From positions 1-16,586 of the forward strand of contig CAWEHT010000375.1 in assembly GCA_963808455.1 (NCBI GenBank): a DNA stretch of 16,586 bases, given 5' to 3'. The notes under the pieces are model-generated. The model saw only the letters and a program-made list of their open reading frames with translations, did no database searches and was not told where the DNA came from. The translations under genes and the position numbers were made by a program. The DNA comes from CAWEHT01 sp963808455. Lineage in GTDB: Bacteria; Chloroflexota; Anaerolineae; CG2-30-64-16. Positions 8,219 through 14,791 of this stretch are shown one piece after another. Each line of letters opens with the position of its first letter. The first letter of the stretch is position 1.

Positions 8219-9424
8219 TTACTTCGGCGCCTGCGGAACGTATTGCACGGTCAGCTTGCCCGACTTAATGTCCTGGATGGACTGGTCCACAGCCGCGAGA
8301 ACGTCGGCAGGAATCTTGCTCTTCAGGCTGGGGTTGTACGCGATCTGAAGGACGTCGTCCTTGATCCCGTAGGAATACCATGGGTTATTGAATGTGCCGG
8401 CATTCGTGTCGGCCAGCATTTTGTTGAAGAGCGGCACGAGGTTCCACTGAATGCTGGCCAGCACCGTGTCGGGCCCGTCGGACGACATGTCGCCAACGTA
8501 GCCTGTGACATAGCCGCCGGTCTGTTTGGCCGCTTGGATCGCACCGAGCGCCGGTCCCTCGCCGCACTCCATCCAATAGTCGACACCGGTGTTGGCCTGT
8601 GCCAGGGCGGCTTCTTTGGCCTTTGACACGTCATTCCAGTCGCCGACTGCGGTGGAGATCATGGTAGCATTCGGGTTCACCGATTTCGCGCCGGCCAGGA
8701 AAGCCTCGCCCATCGAGTGGCAGACGGGAATATCGAAACCGTACAGCGCGCCCAGTTTGCCAGACTTCGACATCTTGCCGGCCAGCACGCCGGCCGGATA
8801 AGCAGCCACGTAGAACGGCTGGTCATAGTCGGCGACGTTCGTGGCGGTTTTCTGGATGCCGCCGGCCCACGCGTAATTGATCTTGGGGTAGTCTTGAGCC
8901 ACTTTAAATGTCGCGTCGCCGTAGTCGAAACTGTGGGCTATGATCATGCTGAAGCCCTGGTCGGAGTACTGGCGAAGGGCACGCTCGACGTCAGGATCGG
9001 CAACGCTTTCGGCATAGGCTGTCTTGATACCGCGGGCCTTGAGAACCTGCAACGCTTCATAGGCAGCCTGATTCCAGGAGTCGTCGTGCCAGGGGCCGTC
9101 CAGAATGACGGCGATGCTGCCGGTGGTCTGCGTGACGGCTGCCGATGCGGGACCGGCGAGCACCCATGCAGACGTAGGTTCGGCGGTGGGACCAGCCGTG
9201 GCGGCCGCTGCTGCCGCTGGGGCTGCCGTCGGGGCCTCGGTTGCCGCGGGGGCCTCGGTTGCCGCGGGGGCTGCTGTCGGGGCCTCGGTGGACGCAGGCG
9301 CGACAGCTGCCGGAGCCGACGTGGGCGCGGGGGCGGCGGTCGGAGCGGCAGGGGCCGAGCAGGCACCGGCCACTACCGCAAAGATCAAGATGGCCGCCAG
9401 AAGAACGATGCTACGAGAACGCAT
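8219..9424 (-). CDS. Bmp-family nucleoside-binding lipoprotein of ABC importer
   Basis: Extracytoplasmic solute receptor of 401 residues. It has a signal peptide (MRSRSIVLLAAILIFAVVAG) with a lipobox-like AGAC and lipid-anchor Cys 22. An Ala/Pro/Thr/Glu-rich tether of about 75-80 residues follows, then a PnrA/BmpA-type ligand domain from about residue 102. The ligand domain begins IAVILDGPWHDDSWNQAAY, where DDSWNQ (114-119) matches the D-D-x-x-(F/W)-N-Q motif that contacts ribose in purine-nucleoside receptors. The start at 9424 is set by AAGGAGGAG five bases upstream; the frame is open to 9529, but that part lacks signal-peptide features. It heads the transporter genes 178 bases after hydroxylase set 2. 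Purine nucleosides are the likely ligands by family; a modified base is possible given the neighbours. Confidence 0.94.
   Translation of the reverse strand: MRSRSIVLLAAILIFAVVAGACSAPAAPTAAPAPTSAPAAVAPASTEAPTAAPAATEAPAATEAPTAAPAAAAAATAGPTAEPTSAWVLAGPASAAVTQTTGSIAVILDGPWHDDSWNQAAYEALQVLKARGIKTAYAESVADPDVERALRQYSDQGFSMIIAHSFDYGDATFKVAQDYPKINYAWAGGIQKTATNVADYDQPFYVAAYPAGVLAGKMSKSGKLGALYGFDIPVCHSMGEAFLAGAKSVNPNATMISTAVGDWNDVSKAKEAALAQANTGVDYWMECGEGPALGAIQAAKQTGGYVTGYVGDMSSDGPDTVLASIQWNLVPLFNKMLADTNAGTFNNPWYSYGIKDDVLQIAYNPSLKSKIPADVLAAVDQSIQDIKSGKLTVQYVPQAPK
9231..9266. repeat. 18-base tandem duplication in the lipoprotein tether
   Basis: The unit GGGGCCTCGGTTGCCGCG occurs twice without a gap (9231-9248 and 9249-9266), with further partial copies on each side. 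It encodes repeats of the ATEAPA type in the Ala/Pro-rich tether of the binding lipoprotein. Slippage at such repeats would change tether length in six-residue steps without altering the ligand domain. Confidence 0.75.
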
Positions 9425-9429
9425 GTTAA

Positions 9430-9438
9430 CTCCTCCTT
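9430..9438 (-). promoter_or_regulatory. Strong ribosome binding site of the binding lipoprotein
   Basis: AAGGAGGAG on the minus strand, five bases before the ATG at 9424. It is the longest anti-16S match in the window, fitting the high expression usual for importer receptors, and it fixes the start codon. Confidence 0.8.
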
Positions 9439-9480
9439 GTCTTGACGTGACGCTTGTCGTGCTAAGCGATAAGGATGTTG

Positions 9481-9515
9481 TGCCACGAGTGCGCACGTTC
9501 TGCCTCTCTGTGGCA
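9481..9515. promoter_or_regulatory. Inverted repeat in the gap before the transporter genes
   Basis: TGCCAC (9481-9486) and GTGGCA (9510-9515) form a perfect 6-base inverted repeat, with the self-complementary GTGCGCAC (9489-9496) between them. It lies in the 178-base gap between hydroxylase set 2 and the binding lipoprotein, 60-90 bases upstream of the latter's ATG. It could be an operator for an internal promoter. No clear -35/-10 pair was found in the gap, so the role is open. Confidence 0.25.
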
Positions 9516-9602
9516 GACGATTGCCTCATGCAGAGGCGCCGAGTCCGGAAATGCTACACTGATCCTCACATGGTCTGGGCTGTGCCTGCACCTCCTCTCC
9601 TT

Positions 9603-11967
9603 CTACAGTTTGCCCAGCGCCCGCAACACCCGCTCGGGTGTTATCGGCAGATCATCGATCCAGACGCCGACGGCATCGTGGATCGCCGCGGCGATCGCTC
9701 CTGGTGTTGGGAGCATGGTCATTTCGCCAATTCCTTTGGCTCCATATGGGCCCTCCGGGTCCCGTTCCTCGACGATCACCGAATCGATGCGCTCCGGGAT
9801 GTCGAGCATCGTCGGAACGAGGAATGTCGCCAGGGTCGTGGCCCTAGGCACGCCGTCCTGGAGGATATACTCCTCCAAGAGGCTGTAGCCCTGGCCCATC
9901 ACGAAACCGCCCTCGATCTGGCCTTCCACGTTGGTGACGTTGATGGCCTGACCGGCATCGTGTGCCGCCACGACGCCCAGGACGCGAACTTCGCCGGTCT
10001 CGGAATCGACTTCGACGGCTACGATCTGGCAGCCGTAGCCATAAGCGAAGTTCGCTCGCTCCGAATGGCCGGTCAACGGGTCCATGGCGCAGGTCGATGG
10101 GGCATGATAGACCACACTGGCGACCACAGGCAGGGCGTCAGCTGGCGGATGGGGCCCCAACGCGGCGAGCCGGCGCGCGGCCTCAGCGGCGGCCCGCAGC
10201 ACGGCGTTGCCCGTCACGAAGGTTTGCCTGGATGCCGAGCTGCTGCCCGAGTCGGGCACGAGGTCGGTGTCGCTGGCCCAGAGCTCGATGGCGGAGAGTG
10301 GCAGCTCGAGTTTGCTCGCCGCTAGCTGTGCCATGATGGTCAACGAACCCTGGCCGACATCCACCGCCCCGATCTTGACGACCGCGTGATCCGGGTAGGC
10401 TTCGACGACAGCGCCCGAGGAGTCCTCCAGGCCGAGATTGAAGCCCACATTTTTGCAGCCGCAAGCGATCCCTACGCCGTACCGTTTGCTTTCCTCCGAC
10501 CGCCCAGACCCGCGCCCCTGCGCGCTATTTGCCTTGAGCGGGGCGATAGGCGGCGGAGGGGAAAAGCTCTGCCGCGCATTGGGCGCCTCTGTGGCCTCCC
10601 TGACGCTGACTTGGTACGCCCCGGCCTGATGGAAGAAGCTCTGCGCCGCGTCGAGCGCTTTGATGGCGCCGATGCCGCTGTTGAGCACCTGGCCGGTCAG
10701 CATGATCGACCCGGCGCGATAGAGATTCCGGCGCCGCAGCTGGGCGGGGTCCATCTGCAGGGCCGCGGCTAGCTTGCTCATCTGCATCTCGACAGCGAAG
10801 TTCGGCTGGTTCGAGCCGAAGCCGCGCATAGCCGCAGTGGGCGGCGAATTGGTGTAGACGGCTGTGGCGTCCACGTCGACGTTCGGCACTTCGTACGAGC
10901 CAGTGGCGAGGGTGACCGCGGTGTTTACCACGGCCAGGCTTGTGGAGGCATACGCGCCGGCGTTTGCGAGGAAGCTGATCTCCATCGCCGTTAGCCGGCC
11001 GTCGCGGGTCGCGCCGGTGCGATAATGCATCTCGAAAGGATGGCGCTTGGTGGTCGCCGTCAAGGATTCCGAGCGAGAATGGACTAATTTGACCGGCCGG
11101 CCCGACTTGATTGCCAGCAAGGCCAGCACGATCTGTACCGAAATGTCCTCGCGACCTCCAAATGCCCCGCCCGTAGCCGTGACGATCTCGCGAATCTGGG
11201 CCAGAGGCAGCCCCAGCGCGTGAGCGATCTGGCGCCGATCCTCGTCGGGCCATTGGGTGGCCACCCAGACCGTGATCCGATCGTCCTCGCCGACGCTGGC
11301 CAACCCCGCTTCGGGCTGGAGATAAGCATGATCGACGAACGGCGTGGTGTAATGACCTTCCAGGACTATGTCGGCCGCGGCGAAGCCTGCTGCGAGATCC
11401 CCGTGGCGCACCTGGGCTCTGTGAAGCACGTTGTCCGGGCGCTCCTCATGGACCAGGGGGGCTCCGGGCTGGAGCGCGGCCCGCATGTCGCACACGGCGG
11501 GGAGCAGCTCGTAGTCGACCTGGATCCTGGCCAAGGCTTCGTCGGCCAGCTCGGGAGTCTCGGCCGCCACCGCTGCCACGGCATCACCCACAAAGCGCAC
11601 GACCCCGCCGGTCCGCGCCAGGGCAGGCTGGTCAGGAGTCACCAGGCCGTAAGTCGATGGCCCCGAGATGTCGTCACCGCTCACCGCGACCCGCGACCCC
11701 GGGCAGCCCGCGAGCTCCTGCCAGGTTAATGCGCCGGACCCGGGCATGCGCATGCGGGCTGCGCAGGATGCGTCCGAAGATCATGCCCGGCACCGCCAGG
11801 TCCCCCGGATAACGCGCCTGCCCCAAGACCTTAGCGTGAGCGTCCAGGCGCGCCACACGCCCACCGATGAGCTGGAGGCCGATCCCTTCCGCTGGCTGAG
11901 AGGAAGGAAGCTGCAGAGCGCTGGGAGTGAGGTCTGTCCCCGGTCCCCCATTCCCCACGGCCGTCAC
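9603..11967 (-). CDS. Xanthine dehydrogenase-like molybdenum hydroxylase large subunit, copy 2, one frameshift
   Basis: Catalytic molybdopterin subunit of about 787 residues, probably oxidising hypoxanthine and xanthine at the membrane-facing cytosol. The likely start is a GTG at 11967 overlapping the TGA of the [2Fe-2S] gene (GTGA). The N-terminal part (LIGGRVARLDAHAKVLGQAR, PGMIFGRIL) is in one frame; after LPGV near 11690 the frame shifts by one base and runs unbroken to TAG at 9603. Motifs are VGDAVAAVA, YLQPEAG, ATQWP, GGAFGGRED, AMRGFGSNQP, VDVGQG and GPYGAKGIGE. Unlike the other two copies it keeps Glu (codon 11150-11148) after GGAFGGR and Arg in MRGFG, the residue pair that holds purines in xanthine dehydrogenase. 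An in-frame palindromic insertion (10488-10567) adds a Pro/Ser/Gly-rich loop before KRYGVGIA. Confidence 0.88.
10488..10567. repeat. Palindromic element inserted in frame within hydroxylase copy 2
   Basis: An 80-base imperfect palindrome. The outer arms, GCTTTCCTCCGACCGCC (10488-10504) and its near-complement at 10549-10567, pair over almost their full length with three small bulges. The inner arms CGCCCCTGC (10513-10521) and GCGGGGCG (10538-10545) pair with one bulge, leaving a 16-base apex. It encodes SFSPPPPIAPLKANS and then QGRGSGRSEESK, low-complexity sequence unlike the enzyme fold. Copies 1 and 3 have only a short loop at the same place. It is comparable to the palindromic elements known inside Rickettsia genes, though I see no sequence link. 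Confidence 0.65.
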
Positions 11968-12446
11968 AGACCCTCCCGCAGCCTGGCTGCCGCCAGTTCG
12001 ACGGCGGCGATGATCTTCATGTAACCGGTGCACCGGCAGAGGTTGCCGGCCAAAGCGGCGCGGATCTCATCCTTGTCGGGTTGCGAATTGGCATCCAATA
12101 GCGCTTTCGCCGCTAACATCATGCCCGGCGTACAATAGCCACACTGCACGGCTCCAGCTTCTACGAAGGCTTGTTGTATGGGATGAAGGCTGCCGTCGGG
12201 CCGGCACAGCCCTTCGACCGTCTGCACGGCCGCGCCGTCGGCCTGTACCGCCAGGACAAGACAAGACTTGACAGCCTGGCCGTCCAGAAGCACGGTGCAG
12301 GCGCCGCAGTCACCCTCGCTGCAACCATCTTTGGTTCCTGTCAGCCCCAGTTCGTTGCGCAGCAGTTCCAGAAGCGTGGTGGTACCTTTGACGGTGCAGA
12401 CGTGCGGTTGGTCGTTGACGGTGACGCAGATTGAATGTTCGCTCAT
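11964..12446 (-). CDS. Molybdenum hydroxylase small [2Fe-2S] subunit, set 2
   Basis: Electron-transfer subunit of 160 residues with two [2Fe-2S] clusters. The ferredoxin-like domain has Cys 42, 47, 50 and 62 (GCSEGDCGACTV and KSC). The second domain has Cys 102, 105, 137 and 139 (CGYCTPGM and CRCTGY). All eight ligands are present. The ATG at 12446 shares one base with the TGA of the FAD gene (TGATG), and its own TGA overlaps the GTG of the large subunit, so all three subunits appear translationally coupled. The frame is open upstream to 12491, but that part overlaps the FAD gene and lacks conservation. It is a clear paralog of the set 1 subunit. Confidence 0.94.
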   Translation of the reverse strand: MSEHSICVTVNDQPHVCTVKGTTTLLELLRNELGLTGTKDGCSEGDCGACTVLLDGQAVKSCLVLAVQADGAAVQTVEGLCRPDGSLHPIQQAFVEAGAVQCGYCTPGMMLAAKALLDANSQPDKDEIRAALAGNLCRCTGYMKIIAAVELAAARLREGL

Positions 12447-13330
12447 CAGTTCCACTCGTGGTCCGGGTGCGGGGCGGTCGCCCTTTCGCATGCTTCGACC
12501 AGGGCGCGTCGGGCCAGTTCGACCGCCACGACGCGCCGGTAAGCGGCACTGGCGCGCACGTCGTCGATCGGGCAGATTGTCTCCTGCACACGGACGGCCG
12601 CTGCCGCAAAAGAGAAGGGATCGGCTGACATACCCTCGAGATAGGCTTCGGCCGGCGCGCAGCGCACCACGGTGGGTGCCAGTGCCCCCATGGCCAGGCG
12701 GCTCGTCACGATGCTGGCACCCCTGACCTGAACCAGGGCGGCCACGTTAGCCACTGAGATGGCCATCGCCCGGCGCCGGCCCAGCTTGAGGAAACGCGAG
12801 CCGGTGCCAGGCGCCTGCGGGCGGAATCGGATGGAAGTGAGCGCTTCCCCGGGGCGGAGATTTGTCTTGCCGGGGCCGAGCAGGAAGCCGCTCAGTGGCA
12901 CGCGGCGCTCACCGGCCACGCTCGCCAGCACCAGCTCGGCATCCAGGGCCAGCAGCGCCGGTACGGCATCTGCTGCTGGCGAGGCCGTGCAGATATTACC
13001 GCCAACGGTCGCACGCCCGCGGATCAGGGGGTCAGCGATGAGGGCAGCCGCTTCAGATAGCGCCGTCGCCTGCTCTTTGAGGAGCGCTGAAGCGGCCAGC
13101 TCGCCGTGCGTCGTGAGCGTGCCGATCTCGATCCAGCCCTGTGCCAGCCGGCAGAAGCGCAATTCGCGAATGCTCGAGATGTCGATGACGTGTTTCGGCT
13201 GCCATTTGCCCGCCCGGACGAAGGGTATGAAATCCGTCCCGCCGGCAACCAGGCGCGCATCGGGCTTCTCTGCCAGCAGCTCAAGAAGTTGTGACACGTC
13301 TCGCGCCACCACAAGATCAAAAGAGTGCAT
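12446..13330 (-). CDS. Molybdenum hydroxylase FAD-binding subunit, set 2
   Basis: Medium subunit of 294 residues carrying FAD. Diagnostic loops are LVAGGTDFIPF (27-37) and RATVGGNICTASPAADAVPA (106-125). The C-terminal domain holds FLKLGRRRAMAISVANVAAL and ends with PIDDVRASAAYRRVVAVELA, as expected for CoxM/XdhB-type flavoprotein subunits. The ATG at 13330 has GAAGG a few bases upstream and lies 15 bases after the deaminase stop. It is a paralog of the set 1 FAD subunit, so the two complete hydroxylases probably arose from a common operon. The electron acceptor cannot be told from the sequence. Confidence 0.94.
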   Translation of the reverse strand: MHSFDLVVARDVSQLLELLAEKPDARLVAGGTDFIPFVRAGKWQPKHVIDISSIRELRFCRLAQGWIEIGTLTTHGELAASALLKEQATALSEAAALIADPLIRGRATVGGNICTASPAADAVPALLALDAELVLASVAGERRVPLSGFLLGPGKTNLRPGEALTSIRFRPQAPGTGSRFLKLGRRRAMAISVANVAALVQVRGASIVTSRLAMGALAPTVVRCAPAEAYLEGMSADPFSFAAAAVRVQETICPIDDVRASAAYRRVVAVELARRALVEACERATAPHPDHEWN

Positions 13331-13345
13331 TCCGGCCTTCTCTAA

Positions 13346-14791
13346 TCAGCGTGACCAACTTGGTGAGTCGTCGTGGGAGGTCCAGCGCCAAACCCGGGTG
13401 GCTAGCCTGTGGCCAAACCGAGCCTCGGTCCGCGCCATCAGTTCTTGGGCCAGCTGGTTATGCCGCGCAATCACATGCGGCAGGTCGAGGCCGGCTATCT
13501 CGCCGTGCTCCACAACCATCCGGCCGTTGATCATCAGGAAGCTGGCAGCACCCGGGTTGCAAAAGACGAGCGCGGCCGCAGGATCGTGCACTGAGCCGGC
13601 GTAACCTAACTGCCGCAGGTCAAAGCCGGCGATGTCGGCGGCCATGCCGGGCCGCAACGCTCCGATGTCGCTCCTTTGCAGCACCCGCGCCCCACCCAGC
13701 GTGGCCAGCTCCAGGGCCTGGCTGGCTGTCATGGCCCGAGCGCCGTGTTTGACGCGTTGCAAAAGCATGGCCATCCTGGCTTCCGCCAGCAGGTGCGATG
13801 AGTCGTTGCTGGCGCTGCCATCGACACCCAGACCCACGGGCACGCCCTTGCCAAGCATCTCGCATATCGGGGCAATTCCTGACCCCAGACGCATATTCGA
13901 GCTTGGGCAGTGTGCGACGCCGGTGCCGGTGCGGGCGAGCAGGCCGACTTCGTCCGAGTTCATGTGTACGGCATGGGCATACCACACGTCCGGGCCGGTC
14001 CAGCCCAGGTCTTGGGCCAGCTGCACCGGGCGCCGGCCATAGTGCTCGAGGCAGAAGCTCTCCTCGTCACTCGTCTCACACAGGTGAGTGTGCAGGCCGA
14101 CCCGGTAGTGGCGGGCCATGACGGCGCTCTCTTGCATCAGGCGTTCGCTGACCGAGAAGGGCGAGCAAGGAGCCAGCTCGATGCGCAGCATCGCCCCGGG
14201 CTGCGGATCGTGGTAGCTCTCGACAAGCCGCTGGCAGTCGGCAAGGATCGCATCTTCGTCTTCGACGGTATCGTCCGGGGGCAGCCCGCCTAACGACTGG
14301 CCCACCGAAAAGCTGCCACGGCTGAGGTGGAAGCGAATACCGGCTGCCCGCGCCGCCTGGATCTCGGTGTCGAAGCTCGTGTCGTTTACGCTCAGGTAGA
14401 AGTGATCCTGAGCCGTGGTACACCCCGAGAGCATCAGCTCGGCCAGCCCGACCAGGCAACTGTAATAGAGCATCTCGTCGGTCAGGCTGCCCATGAACAG
14501 GTACAGGTCCTTCAGCCAGGAAAACAACTCGGCATCTTGCACACTCGGCACCACGCGCAGCAGCGTCTGGAACAGGTGATGGTGCGTGTTGACGAGCCCC
14601 GGCAGCACCACGTGGCCGCCCGCGTCGATCACCGTGTCGGCGGAAGGCGGAGGCTCGGCAGCATCGCCGACTTGTGCGATCCGATGGTCCCTGACCAGAA
14701 CCCAGCCACCGTCGAGGACCGGCCGAGCTCGATCCATGCTGAGGAGACAAGTGCAGTTTTTGATGAGAGTCGTGAAGCCTGGTTCGTTCAT
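13346..14791 (-). CDS. 8-oxoguanine deaminase-type amidohydrolase
   Basis: Metal-dependent deaminase of 481 residues (full length), in the subgroup containing Pseudomonas 8-oxoguanine deaminase and hydroxydechloroatrazine ethylaminohydrolase. The characterised 8-oxoguanine enzyme converts 8-oxoguanine to urate and ammonia. Numbering from the TTG at 14794 (one higher than the chosen ATG), metal ligands are His71 and His73 (NTHHHLFQ), His237 (HTHLCE) and Asp325 (GLGVDGSASNDS). Catalytic Glu240 and His274 (YAHAVHM) are also present. The stretches VQDAELFSWL, SGCTTAQDH and CPSSNMRLGSGIAP follow the 8-oxoguanine deaminase pattern. The ATG at 14791 shares one base with the stop of hydroxylase copy 3 (TGATG), tying the two steps together. 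Alternative substrates are isocytosine-like or pterin-like amines. Confidence 0.88.
   Translation of the reverse strand: MNEPGFTTLIKNCTCLLSMDRARPVLDGGWVLVRDHRIAQVGDAAEPPPSADTVIDAGGHVVLPGLVNTHHHLFQTLLRVVPSVQDAELFSWLKDLYLFMGSLTDEMLYYSCLVGLAELMLSGCTTAQDHFYLSVNDTSFDTEIQAARAAGIRFHLSRGSFSVGQSLGGLPPDDTVEDEDAILADCQRLVESYHDPQPGAMLRIELAPCSPFSVSERLMQESAVMARHYRVGLHTHLCETSDEESFCLEHYGRRPVQLAQDLGWTGPDVWYAHAVHMNSDEVGLLARTGTGVAHCPSSNMRLGSGIAPICEMLGKGVPVGLGVDGSASNDSSHLLAEARMAMLLQRVKHGARAMTASQALELATLGGARVLQRSDIGALRPGMAADIAGFDLRQLGYAGSVHDPAAALVFCNPGAASFLMINGRMVVEHGEIAGLDLPHVIARHNQLAQELMARTEARFGHRLATRVWRWTSHDDSPSWSR

Noticed and set aside
8717..10325. Plus-strand frames of 242 and 406 residues with Gly/Arg- or Ala/Gly-rich stretches
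   Set aside because: The low-complexity parts are the antisense reading of the lipoprotein tether, and the rest mirrors hydroxylase copy 2.
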